Shown piece after piece: positions 19,333 through 27,800 of a DNA stretch of 64,000 bases. A program made the translations under genes and the position numbers. How positions within the stretch are numbered: position 1 is the first letter of the stretch; the number at the start of each line of letters is the position of its first letter. Source of the stretch: Paenibacillus dendritiformis (lineage in GTDB: Bacteria; Bacillota; Bacilli; Paenibacillales; Paenibacillaceae); contig NZ_AP025344.1 in NCBI RefSeq assembly GCF_021654795.1, positions 6,482,501 through 6,546,500 of the forward strand, given 5' to 3'. The notes below the pieces were generated by a model. It was given only the letters and a program-made list of their open reading frames with translations, was not told where the DNA came from and searched no databases.

Positions 19333-20544
19333 ATGTCGAAGCCGAGAATGTTCGAGAAGCCGTCCGGCGTGCGGGATTATTTGCCGGAAGCGGTTCGCAA
19401 GCTAAGAGAAATCGAGCGGAAGGTGCTCCATACGATGGAGTGCTGGGGATATGCGCAAATTATTACCCCGACGATGGAATTCTATGACACGGTAGGGACG
19501 GCCAGCGCCACCTCCGATCAGAAGCTGTTCAAGCTGCTGAACCAGCGCGGAACGCCGATGGTGCTGCGTTCGGATATGACGGGGCCGATCGCGCGCGTCG
19601 TGTCTTCCTTGCTCGGCAAGGAGCCGTTCCCGATTCGCCTGTCTTATCATGCGAATGTGTTCCGGGCGATGGAAGACGAAGCGGGGCGGGAGGCCGAGTT
19701 CTTCCAGACGGGCGCGGAGCTGGCGGGCGACGGTTCCCCGGAGGCGGATGCGGAGGTCATCGCGCTGGCGATCGCCTGCCTGAAGGCGTCGGGGATCGAG
19801 CGGTTCAAGGTGGCGCTCGGCCATCACGGATATGTGCAGAGCTTGTTCGAGGATGCGCTGCCCGGGGATGAGGAGAATCAGCTCCGCCTGAAGCAGCTCC
19901 TGATTCAGCGGGACGTGGTCGGCTACCGGACGCAGGCGAGCCTGCTCGGGCTGGATGCCAGGAGGAGCGGGCAGCTGGAGGCGCTGCTGCAGCTCCGGGG
20001 CGGGCGCGCGGTGCTGGACCAGGCGCGCACGCTGTCCGGGAAGCCGGAGATGGCAGCCTCGCTTGCTCATCTGGAGCAGGTATGGGAAGTGCTGGAAGCG
20101 TATGGAGCGGCGGATCATCTGCTGCTCGATTTGACGATGCTGGGGGACTTTTCTTATTATACGGGCACCATTTTTGAAGGATATGCCGCAGAGATGGGAT
20201 TCCCGGTCATGAGCGGCGGGCGTTATGATCATTTGCTGCAGCAATTCGGCCGCCCTGCTCCGGCGACAGGCTTCGCGCTCAAGACGACGCGCATTATGGA
20301 TGCGTTGTCCCGGCCAGGCGAGTACGAAGAGGAGCAGGCGAAGCCGGTGCTGATTCAATATGAGGCGGCCAGGCGGGCGGACGCCTTGGCGGAAGCGGCC
20401 CGGCTGCGGGCGGAAGGCGCGATTGCCGTTACCCGGCTGCTTGGTGAAGGTGCGGCGGCAGGAACCTCCCGGGACGGAGCGGAAGCCGAAGGTCTGCCGG
20501 ACGGGGGCCGATACCACAAAGTGCTCACTTTTAGGCAATCGTGA
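19333..20544 (+). CDS. hisZ: ATP phosphoribosyltransferase regulatory subunit HisZ
   Basis: Histidyl-tRNA-synthetase paralogue that pairs with short-form HisG to make the first enzyme of histidine synthesis. 403 residues, somewhat shorter than a real HisRS and without an anticodon-binding domain. Class II synthetase-like motifs: KPSGVRDYLPEAVRKL, LRSDMTGPIARVVSS, YHANVFRAMEDEAGREAEFFQ and GGRYDHLLQQFGRPAPATGF. The ATG at 19333 follows GGGGTG; longer in-frame starts have no ribosome site. Its place directly before a 210-residue HisG supports HisZ over HisS. Confidence 0.93.
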   Translation: MSKPRMFEKPSGVRDYLPEAVRKLREIERKVLHTMECWGYAQIITPTMEFYDTVGTASATSDQKLFKLLNQRGTPMVLRSDMTGPIARVVSSLLGKEPFPIRLSYHANVFRAMEDEAGREAEFFQTGAELAGDGSPEADAEVIALAIACLKASGIERFKVALGHHGYVQSLFEDALPGDEENQLRLKQLLIQRDVVGYRTQASLLGLDARRSGQLEALLQLRGGRAVLDQARTLSGKPEMAASLAHLEQVWEVLEAYGAADHLLLDLTMLGDFSYYTGTIFEGYAAEMGFPVMSGGRYDHLLQQFGRPAPATGFALKTTRIMDALSRPGEYEEEQAKPVLIQYEAARRADALAEAARLRAEGAIAVTRLLGEGAAAGTSRDGAEAEGLPDGGRYHKVLTFRQS

Positions 20545-20625
20545 CAGAGGAGAGATGACGGGAGCAGGGCCGGGAGCGGGAAAGGCGCTGCGCCTCGCGG
20601 CCCGCGTGAAGACAGGAGGGATATG

Positions 20626-21258
20626 ATGCAGGATTGGTTGAAGGTGGCCATGCCGAAGGGCCGGATCTACAAGCAGGCTTCTACGCTGTTCCGCGATGCG
20701 GGGCTGCCGGTCCCCGAGGATGAGGAGGATTCCCGCAAGCTGATCATCGATGTGCCGCAAGCGCGGCTGCAGTTCATTATGGCGAAGCCTGTCGACGTTC
20801 CGACTTATGTCGAATACGGCGTGGCGGATGTCGGCATCGCCGGCAAAGATGTGCTGATGGAAGAGAATAAGGATGTCTATGAGCTGCTTGACCTCGGCAT
20901 TGCCCGCTGCCGGATGTCGGTGATTGGCCTTCCGTCTTGGAAGCCATCCATTCATCTGCGGGTCGCGACGAAGTACCCGAATGTCGCATCGCAGTATTTT
21001 CGGGAACAGGGACAGCAGGTGGAAGTGATTAAGCTGAACGGCTCGATTGAACTGGCCCCGTTAATCGGACTGGCGGACCGGATCGTCGATATGGTCGAGA
21101 CCGGCCAAACGTTGAAGGAAAACGGGCTGGTGGAGCTGGAAGAGATGTTCGGCATTACGAGCCGGCTCATTGCGAACCGGGTCAGCTATCGGATGAAGAA
21201 CGAAGCGACTCAGCAGTTATGCGACAGGATTCAGCGCGTCGTGCCGCCGCAGCCGTAG
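20626..21258 (+). CDS. hisG: ATP phosphoribosyltransferase, short form
   Basis: Catalytic subunit of the first step of histidine synthesis (ATP + PRPP to phosphoribosyl-ATP). 210 residues, the short form that needs HisZ; the C-terminal regulatory domain of long HisG is absent. Motifs: VAMPKGRIYKQA, YGVADVGIAGKDVL, and the PRPP-binding loop GLADRIVDMVETGQTLKENGL. AGGAGG lies 6 bases before the ATG at 20626; an ATG at 20623 is also possible. Confidence 0.95.
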   Translation: MQDWLKVAMPKGRIYKQASTLFRDAGLPVPEDEEDSRKLIIDVPQARLQFIMAKPVDVPTYVEYGVADVGIAGKDVLMEENKDVYELLDLGIARCRMSVIGLPSWKPSIHLRVATKYPNVASQYFREQGQQVEVIKLNGSIELAPLIGLADRIVDMVETGQTLKENGLVELEEMFGITSRLIANRVSYRMKNEATQQLCDRIQRVVPPQP

Positions 21259-21412
21259 GGGGCGCGGGCCATTATGCAGATACAGTTGCGAGGAGATATG
21301 GAAGGATAGACGGAATGGCAGGCTCGCGGTTGACGGGACCCGCCGCCGGATAGAGCCGGCGATGCGCCCGGGCGCCTGCGTTACATTTCAGGAGAGGACG
21401 GGAGGAGCAGGT

Positions 21413-22699
21413 ATGCGGATTATCGAAGCAGCGGATTGGCGTGTGGAGCGGAAGGTGGATTACGGAACGCCGGAGCAGTTGGAGGCGGTTCAGGCGATTA
21501 TCCGGGATGTGCGGAAGGAGGGGAATGCGGCGGTTCTCCGTTATACCGGACAGTTCGACCGGATGGAGCTGTCTCCGGCCCAGCTGCGAATCGCACCGGA
21601 GGAGATTGAGTCCGCCTACGGGCAAGTGAAGGACACCTTCCTCGCCGCTCTGCGCGAGGCGGCCGCGAATATCCGCGCGTTCCATGAGAAGCAGAAGCGG
21701 ACGTCATGGATGGATTTCCAGCCGGACGGCACGCTGCTGGGGCAAATCATGCGGCCGCTCAAGCGGGTCGGCGTCTATGTGCCCGGCGGGAGCGCCGCTT
21801 ATCCTTCGTCCGTACTGATGAACGTCATCCCCGCTCAGGTTGCGGGCGTGCCCGAGATCGTCATGGTCACGCCGCCTTCGACCGGCGGCAAGGGAGGCAT
21901 CGACCCGCATATTCTGGTCGCGGCGGCGGAAGCCGGCGTGAAGGAAGTCTACCGGGTTGGCGGAGCGCAAGCGATCGCCGCCCTGGCTTACGGCACGGAG
22001 ACGATCGCCCCGGTGGACAAAATCTGCGGGCCCGGCAACATTTATGTCGCCCTGGCGAAGCGCGAGGTGTACGGCGCGGTCGATATCGACAGCATCGCCG
22101 GCCCTTCCGAGATTGTCGTCCTGGCGGATGCGACGGCGACGCCGGCCTATGTGGCGGCCGATCTGCTCTCCCAGGCCGAGCATGACGCGATGGCGTCCGC
22201 CGTGCTCGTCACCGACTCGCGCGAACTGGCTGAAGCGGTGGCGGCCGAGGTGGAGCGGCAGCTCGCCACGCTGCCGCGACGGGAGATTGCGGCGAAGTCG
22301 CTGGAAGGGTACGGCGCCATTGTAGTGGCGCCCGGGCTGAAGGAAGGCGTGGAGCTGGTCAACCGGCTCGCGCCGGAGCATCTGGAGATTGTAACGTCCG
22401 ATCCGATGGAATGGGTGGGAGCGATCGAGAATGCCGGCGCGATCTTCCTCGGCGAGTACAGCTCCGAGCCGGTAGGCGATTATTACGCCGGGCCGAATCA
22501 TATCATTCCGACGAACGGCACGGCGCGCTTCTCTTCGCCGGTCGACGTCGATATGTTCATGAAGAAGTCGAGTCTGATCCGGTACAGCCGGGAGGCGCTG
22601 CAGAGGGACGGGGAGCGGATTATGGAGCTCGCCCGCCACGAAGGCTTGGAGGCGCATGCCCGCGCAATTGGAATCCGGCTCGGGCAGATGAACGAATAG
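21413..22699 (+). CDS. hisD: Histidinol dehydrogenase
   Basis: Zn-dependent enzyme of the last two steps, oxidising histidinol to histidine with two NAD+. 428 residues, usual length. Motifs: VPGGSAAYPSSVLMNVIPAQVAGV, GGAQAIAALAYGTETI, DKICGPGNIYVALAKR, AGPSEIVVLAD, DLLSQAEHD (zinc ligands), and EHLEI with SEPVGDYYAGPNHIIPTNGTARF. The ATG at 21413 lies 7 bases after GGAGG. Confidence 0.96.
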   Translation: MRIIEAADWRVERKVDYGTPEQLEAVQAIIRDVRKEGNAAVLRYTGQFDRMELSPAQLRIAPEEIESAYGQVKDTFLAALREAAANIRAFHEKQKRTSWMDFQPDGTLLGQIMRPLKRVGVYVPGGSAAYPSSVLMNVIPAQVAGVPEIVMVTPPSTGGKGGIDPHILVAAAEAGVKEVYRVGGAQAIAALAYGTETIAPVDKICGPGNIYVALAKREVYGAVDIDSIAGPSEIVVLADATATPAYVAADLLSQAEHDAMASAVLVTDSRELAEAVAAEVERQLATLPRREIAAKSLEGYGAIVVAPGLKEGVELVNRLAPEHLEIVTSDPMEWVGAIENAGAIFLGEYSSEPVGDYYAGPNHIIPTNGTARFSSPVDVDMFMKKSSLIRYSREALQRDGERIMELARHEGLEAHARAIGIRLGQMNE

Positions 22700-22781
22700 A
22701 ACACCGGCTGCCGGGACAGGGATAGCTGTCCGGCGCCGATACCGCAATACAGCATACACGAGAAGAAGGGCGGAACCATCA

Positions 22782-23387
22782 ATGGAATATGAAGCATTGC
22801 ACACGCGGGAAGCGGCCATTGCCCGCACCACGAATGAGACGGATATACAGTTGTCGTTCAATGTAGACGGAAGGGGCACGAGCCGCCTGGAGACAGGCGT
22901 GCCGTTCCTGAACCATATGCTGGACCTGTTCGCGAAGCATGGCCAGTTCGATCTCGCCGTTCAGGCGAGGGGGGACACGGATATCGATGACCACCATACG
23001 GTGGAGGATATCGGCATTTGTCTCGGCCAGGCGCTGCGCGAGGCGCTCGGGAACAAAGCGGGCATCCGGCGCTATGCCTCGGTGTTCGTTCCGATGGACG
23101 AGGCGCTTGCCCAAGTCGTCATCGATCTGAGCAACCGGCCTCACTTCGAGCACCGCGCGGTCTATCCGGCCGCCCGGGTCGGGGCGTTCGATACCGAGCT
23201 CGTGCATGAATTTCTATGGAAGCTGGCGCTGGAGAGCCGCATGACGCTCCATGTTATCGTCCATTACGGGCAGAATACGCACCATATTATCGAGGCCGTA
23301 TTCAAGGCGCTCGGCCGGGCCTTGGACGAGGCGACCGCGATCGATCCGCGCGTGCAGGGCGTTCCGTCCACCAAGGGAGTGCTGTAA
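22782..23387 (+). CDS. hisB: Imidazoleglycerol-phosphate dehydratase
   Basis: Dehydrates imidazole glycerol phosphate to imidazole acetol phosphate; Mn-dependent. 201 residues, so the monofunctional type without a histidinol-phosphatase domain. The duplicated His/Glu metal motifs are visible: HHTVEDIGICLGQAL and HHIIEAVFKALGRAL, plus FLNHMLDLFAKHG. Begins 82 bases after hisD and ends 3 bases before hisH. Confidence 0.96.
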   Translation: MEYEALHTREAAIARTTNETDIQLSFNVDGRGTSRLETGVPFLNHMLDLFAKHGQFDLAVQARGDTDIDDHHTVEDIGICLGQALREALGNKAGIRRYASVFVPMDEALAQVVIDLSNRPHFEHRAVYPAARVGAFDTELVHEFLWKLALESRMTLHVIVHYGQNTHHIIEAVFKALGRALDEATAIDPRVQGVPSTKGVL

Positions 23388-23390
23388 GCG

Positions 23391-24023
23391 ATGATTGCGG
23401 TATTGGATTACGGAATGGGGAATCTGCACAGCGTCAGCACGGCGGTGGAACGACTGGGCTATGAAGCGGCGATCTGCCGCGAGCCCGGAGAGCTGGCGGA
23501 GGCCGATGGCATCATTCTGCCCGGCGTGGGCGCGTTCGGCGATGCGATGGAATCGCTGCAGACGACCGGCCTCGGCCGGTCGTTCACGGAGGCGGTGCAG
23601 GCCGGCAAGCCGGCGCTCGGCATCTGCCTCGGCATGCAGCTCCTCTTCGAGGAAGGGGAAGAGCATGGCCGCCATGCCGGACTCGGGCTGCTGCCCGGCC
23701 GGGTCGTCCGCTTCGAGGGCGGCCATTACAAGGTGCCGCATATGGGGTGGAACCGGCTGCAATGGCGGCAGGCGGATCATGCGCTGACGGCCGGGCTGGA
23801 GGAAGGGCATGTCTACTTCGTCCACTCGTACCATGTGCTCGCCGGGGAGCAGGAGGACGTGATCGCCGCCTGCGAGTACGGAGGCCATGCGGTGACGGCG
23901 ATGGTCGGCCGGGGCCGCCTGTACGGCATGCAGTTCCATCCCGAGAAGAGCGGAGAAGCCGGCCGGGTGCTGCTGGAGCGGTTCCTCCGTCTGGCCGAGG
24001 GCCCGCGAGCGGCCCGGGAGTGA
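23391..24023 (+). CDS. hisH: Imidazole glycerol phosphate synthase, glutaminase subunit
   Basis: Class I glutamine amidotransferase that supplies ammonia to HisF. 210 residues. Nucleophile Cys in ALGICLGMQLLFE (about residue 79) and the His-Glu pair in GMQFHPEKSG complete the triad. GVGAFGDAM is the oxyanion region. Last gene before the first gene-free spacer of the operon. Confidence 0.96.
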   Translation: MIAVLDYGMGNLHSVSTAVERLGYEAAICREPGELAEADGIILPGVGAFGDAMESLQTTGLGRSFTEAVQAGKPALGICLGMQLLFEEGEEHGRHAGLGLLPGRVVRFEGGHYKVPHMGWNRLQWRQADHALTAGLEEGHVYFVHSYHVLAGEQEDVIAACEYGGHAVTAMVGRGRLYGMQFHPEKSGEAGRVLLERFLRLAEGPRAARE

Positions 24024-24507
24024 TTTGCGATCCGGGACGGAAGAGGGTTGATTGCCGAGGCTCTATTGTCGAAGAGGTCTGTCGCGAAGGAGAAGGAGAG
24101 AAGGCGGAGGCGCGGGCAAGGAAATGCGCGAGGCATGAGCGGGAAAAGTGCAATGGGGGCGATGATGGGGGAAAGCTGCAAAAGTGCGCGGTATGGGCGA
24201 TGATGGGCCAAGGCTGCAAAAGTGCAGTTTTTTGACTGTTTCTTCAGTGAAAAGAAGAAATTCCTGCAGCGTTGCATCCATTTCGTGAAATAAAGGGTGG
24301 ATTGCGGAATCTATGGGCTAGATGATGTATTTTTTTGCAGGATTGGCGTCGCATACGCTTTGCCCCAAAAAACAAAACTGTAATTTTGCAGGATTGGCAG
24401 GACAGCGGGAGCGCGTGCAGGTGTTGCATCCGAAGAGAGGAAGTATGTCAGAACGGAAACACAAGGGGTTCCAGTGAAGGGGTTTGAGTGACAAGGGAGG
24501 TAACCGT
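24024..24507. other. Gene-free spacer hisH-hisA with degenerate repeats
   Basis: About 480 bases without a credible gene. 24140-24235 holds repeats with GCTGCAAAAGTGC; AAAAGTGC occurs at 24144, 24180 and 24218. 24255-24400 carries TGCAGGATT-type units (ATTCCTGCAG at 24260, TTTTTTGCAGGATTGGC near 24331, TTTTGCAGGATTGGC near 24384) related to those at 25636-25915. No terminator is evident. Confidence 0.6.
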
Positions 24508-25272
24508 ATGACGGCATTTACAATTTATCCGGCCATCGATATCCGGGGAGGACGCTGTGTGCGGCTTGTTCAGGGCGACTACGGCCAAGAGACGGTCTAT
24601 GATGAATCTCCGCTCGATGTGGCTCGCCGTTGGGAGCGGGAGGGCGCATCCTGGATTCATCTTGTCGATCTGGACGGCGCGAAGGCCGGGCACCCGGTCA
24701 ATGACCGGCTCATCGGAGAGATCGCCCGCACCGTCGGCGTGCCGGTGCAGGTGGGCGGCGGCTTGCGGACGCGAGCGGATGTGGAGCGGCTGCTGGAAGC
24801 GGGCGTGGCGCGAGTCATTCTCGGCACGGCCGCGATTGAGGATCGCGCGTTCGTCGAAGACGTGCTGACCCGGCACGGCGCCCATGTCGCGATCGGGATC
24901 GATGCGCGCGACGGCTATGTGGCGACGCGCGGCTGGCTCGAGACGTCGGAGGTGCAGGCGGAAGCGCTGGCTTGCCAGCTCGCCGAAGCGGGCGCGAGGA
25001 CGTTCATCTTTACGGATATTTCCCGCGACGGCATGATGCGGGGGCCGAATGTGGAGGCGATCGCGGCATTGGCCCGGGCTTGCGGCCAGCAGGTCATCGC
25101 CTCGGGCGGCGTCAGCAGCATGGCGGATGTGGAGACGCTGGCCGCTCAGGCCCAGGATGGCGTCAGCGGAGCCATTATCGGCAAGGCGCTGTATACCGGG
25201 AGCGTTCGCCTGGAGGAGGCGGTCCGGCTGGCCGGGACGGCCGGAAGCGGAGGGCGTCAGTCTTCCGTGTAA
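24508..25272 (+). CDS. hisA: Phosphoribosylformimino-AICAR ribotide isomerase
   Basis: TIM-barrel isomerase converting ProFAR to PRFAR, the HisF substrate. 254 residues. Catalytic Asp residues in the two halves (YPAIDIRGGRCVRLVQGDY and FTDISRDGM) and phosphate-binding loops (VGGGLRTR, IASGGVSS, IIGKALYTG) are present. The ATG at 24508 has AGGGAGG 7 bases upstream; an in-frame TTG at 24484 lies too early. Confidence 0.95.
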   Translation: MTAFTIYPAIDIRGGRCVRLVQGDYGQETVYDESPLDVARRWEREGASWIHLVDLDGAKAGHPVNDRLIGEIARTVGVPVQVGGGLRTRADVERLLEAGVARVILGTAAIEDRAFVEDVLTRHGAHVAIGIDARDGYVATRGWLETSEVQAEALACQLAEAGARTFIFTDISRDGMMRGPNVEAIAALARACGQQVIASGGVSSMADVETLAAQAQDGVSGAIIGKALYTGSVRLEEAVRLAGTAGSGGRQSSV

Positions 25273-25987
25273 GGATGGCGCTGGCCGATCCGGCCTGAAC
25301 CAAGGGTCTTGGGAACAGACAGACCGAGCCTCATTTCAGGGAACGAATGCCTGCGAGAACCAGGCGGTTGGAAAACCCCTGTTTTTTGTGAAGGGGTGGA
25401 GAAGGTCCATTTTCCTCATCCAAACTTTGGCTCTTAGAGCGTTTTAAATCGATTTTCTCTACCGGGAGAAGAGATCAATCACAAGTAAAAAGCCCCATAG
25501 ACTACTCAATGGCCTGATTTTACGGGATCCAAGCGACCGCGTCGGATGCTGGGGGCATCATCGCATTATCCGGCCTGCTGGAGGCATTATCGGCCTGCTG
25601 GAAGCATCGTTGCCTCCTGGGGCTTGGACGTGCGGAGGAAATTGCTGCTATTTTACAGGAATTTCGGCTTAATGAGTCCACATCCCGAGGAATTGCTGCA
25701 AATCTGCATCATTTTAGGCCCTTTTGCTTCAAGCCGAAGCGAAACGGGGAAAATTCCTGTCATTTTGCAGGATTCCCTTTCTGGAATAGTCGTCCATATC
25801 GAATTGCTGTATTTATGCAGGATTTCGCTTACTGAATAGGAGCGTCTGGAGAAATCGTGGAGTTTTGCGGATTTCGACTGCCGGATGGGCGTGTCTAGGG
25901 AAATGGTGCAGTTTTCAGAATGGTGGAAATATCCGTTTCCCTACTCAAAACTTCTTTCTCAACAGCCTGGAGAACGGAGGAATGCAC
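25273..25987. other. Gene-free spacer hisA-hisF with periodic repeats
   Basis: About 710 bases with no credible gene inside what is otherwise one operon. 25273-25630 shows only a short GGCCTGCTGGA duplication (about 25560-25605). From about 25634 a degenerate repeat of about 50 bp begins. Confidence 0.6.
25636..25915. repeat. Degenerate ~50-bp periodic repeat, six units
   Basis: Units of the form AATTGCTGNATTTTTGCAGG followed by ATTTC. Unit cores start at about 25641, 25692, 25753, 25803, 25853 and 25902, so steps of 51, 61, 50, 50 and 49 bases. Units are imperfect. Related motifs occur at 24255-24400 and 6640-6770. Confidence 0.6.
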
Positions 25988-26746
25988 ATGTTAGCCAAAC
26001 GAATCATCCCTTGCCTCGACGTCAAGGACGGGCGGGTCGTCAAGGGCGTTAACTTCGTCCAGCTGCGCGATGCCGGCGATCCGGTGGAACTGGCCGCCTT
26101 GTATGATCGGGAAGGCGCCGATGAATTGGTCTTCCTCGATATTTCCGCCTCGGTGGAGGGGCGGGCCACGATGATCGAGGTCGTCCGGCAGACGGCGGCC
26201 GAGATCTCGATTCCCTTCACGGTGGGCGGGGGCATCGGCCATGTCGACGATATGATGCGGATTTTGCGCGCGGGCGCGGACAAGATCGGAATCAATACGG
26301 CGGCCGTGCAGCAGCCGTCCCTTATCCGCGATGGGGCGCGCCGCTTCGGCTCGCAGTGCATCGTCGTCGCGGTGGACGCCCGCTACCATGAGGAATGGGG
26401 CGAATGGGAGGTCTATATTCACGGCGGCCGCACGCCAACCGGTCTCCGCGTCCTGGAATGGGTCCGGGAAGCCGAGAAGCTGGGCGCCGGCGAGATACTG
26501 CTGACGAGCATGGATGCGGACGGAACGAAGGATGGCTTCGATATTCGGCTGACCCGAGCCGTATCCGATGCGGTCGGCATCCCGGTGATCGCTTCCGGCG
26601 GCGCCGGGCGCGCCGATCATTTCCTGGAGGCGTTCCAGCAGGGCGCGGCGGATGCGGCGTTGGCGGCTTCTATTTTCCACTATAAAGAGGTGTCGGTACA
26701 GGAAGTCAAAGCGATGCTGCGCCTGCAAGGGGTGAATGTGCGATGA
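25988..26746 (+). CDS. hisF: Imidazole glycerol phosphate synthase, cyclase subunit
   Basis: TIM-barrel partner of HisH; makes imidazole glycerol phosphate and AICAR from PRFAR and ammonia. 252 residues. Motifs: KRIIPCLDVKDGRVVKG (catalytic Asp), DELVFLDISAS, TVGGGIG, LLTSMDADGTKDGFD (second catalytic Asp), IASGGAG. The ATG at 25988 lies 6 bases after GGAGGA; the ATG at 25982 directly abuts that site. Overlaps hisIE by 4 bases. Confidence 0.96.
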   Translation: MLAKRIIPCLDVKDGRVVKGVNFVQLRDAGDPVELAALYDREGADELVFLDISASVEGRATMIEVVRQTAAEISIPFTVGGGIGHVDDMMRILRAGADKIGINTAAVQQPSLIRDGARRFGSQCIVVAVDARYHEEWGEWEVYIHGGRTPTGLRVLEWVREAEKLGAGEILLTSMDADGTKDGFDIRLTRAVSDAVGIPVIASGGAGRADHFLEAFQQGAADAALAASIFHYKEVSVQEVKAMLRLQGVNVR

Positions 26747-27528
26747 CAGAATCGGGAAAGACGGCAGGGCTGAGCGCCTATGGGGCGGCATTGGCGGATC
26801 GCATCCGCTGGGACGGGCAGGGGCTCGTGCCGGCGATCGTTCAGGATGCGGGCACCCGGGAGGTGCTGATGATGGCCTATATGAGCCGCGAGTCGCTCCT
26901 GAAGTCGTGCGAGACGGGGGAGACTATCTTCTGGAGCCGCTCCCGGCAGGAGCTGTGGCATAAAGGCTCCACCAGCGGCAACACGCAGCGCATTGTCGAG
27001 CTGGCCGCCGATTGCGACGGGGATACGCTGCTGATTCAGGTGATCCCGAACGGACCCGCCTGCCATACGGGCACGTACACCTGCTTCGACGCAGACCGCA
27101 GCGAGACGGATTCGGGGTCTGAAGCGCCGGAGGCCTCGGGAGCATGGCGGGACGGAGCGGATGGTGCAGAACGGGAACGGCCCGCCGATCCGTATCCGGT
27201 GCTGGCGGAGCTGGAGCAGGTAATCGCCGTGCGGGAGGAGAGACGGCCCGAAGGGGCGTATACGACCTATTTATTTGATTCCGGCATCGATAAAATATTG
27301 AAGAAGCTTGGCGAAGAGAGCGCCGAGGTGCTCATCGCCGCCAAAAACGGCGATAATCTAGAGCTTACCGGCGAGGCCGCGGATTTGCTCTTCCATTTGC
27401 TGGTGCTGCTGCGCGAGCGGAAGCTGCCGTTCTCGCAGGTGCTGAATGAGCTGCAGCGCCGGCATCAAGGGCCGCGCCGCGATGCCTATAATGTTCACGG
27501 CAAGATCAAGAGTTCAACTGAATCGTAA
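26743..27528 (+). CDS. hisIE: Bifunctional phosphoribosyl-AMP cyclohydrolase / phosphoribosyl-ATP pyrophosphatase
   Basis: Fused enzyme of steps 2 and 3 of histidine synthesis, 261 residues. The N-terminal HisI domain holds VLMMAYMSRESL, FWSRSRQELWHKGSTSGNTQ and the zinc-binding DCDGDTLL/ACHTGTYTCF. The C-terminal HisE domain holds TYLFDSGIDKILKKLGEES and GEAADLLFHLLVLL. A hydrophilic linker of about 45 residues (DRSETDSGSEAPEASGAWRD and following), rich in Glu, Ala and Gly, separates them and looks longer than usual. The start overlaps hisF by 4 bases (ATGA). Last gene of the operon. Confidence 0.95.
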   Translation: MTESGKTAGLSAYGAALADRIRWDGQGLVPAIVQDAGTREVLMMAYMSRESLLKSCETGETIFWSRSRQELWHKGSTSGNTQRIVELAADCDGDTLLIQVIPNGPACHTGTYTCFDADRSETDSGSEAPEASGAWRDGADGAERERPADPYPVLAELEQVIAVREERRPEGAYTTYLFDSGIDKILKKLGEESAEVLIAAKNGDNLELTGEAADLLFHLLVLLRERKLPFSQVLNELQRRHQGPRRDAYNVHGKIKSSTES

Positions 27529-27567
27529 GCAGCTGCATGGGCGGACGCCTGTTCCTTGACTGCGAGG

Positions 27568-27585
27568 AGCGGGGGCCGCTTTTTG
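27568..27585 (+). terminator. Possible terminator of the histidine operon
   Basis: Short stem AGCGG/CCGCT, 3-nt loop, then TTTT, 40 bases past hisIE. Confidence 0.5.
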
Positions 27586-27800
27586 TGTGCGGGAAGCGGA
27601 ATCGTCAGGGGAGTCAGGGCGCCGATTCGGGCGGAACCGCCCCCGGGTTCTGCCTGCCTCCCGTCTTCGCTCCACTGCTCAAGAGAAAGCCATTCCCTTT
27701 CCGCTCGGAACGGCTTAACGAAGGGGTGGGGGAAGGCGCGTCATTATGGTATACTGAAGGTTATGTATACAACGATGATGCGGCAGGAGGTGCCTTGGCG

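Noticed and set aside
19333..20544. Histidyl-tRNA synthetase instead of HisZ
   Set aside because: The anticodon-binding domain is missing and a short-form hisG follows directly.
19402..20955. 517-residue minus-strand frame
   Set aside because: Antisense to hisZ/hisG, an effect of strong third-position GC bias.
25546..25839. 97-residue frame in the hisA-hisF spacer
   Set aside because: Built from the ~50-bp repeat units, no ribosome site, no recognisable feature.
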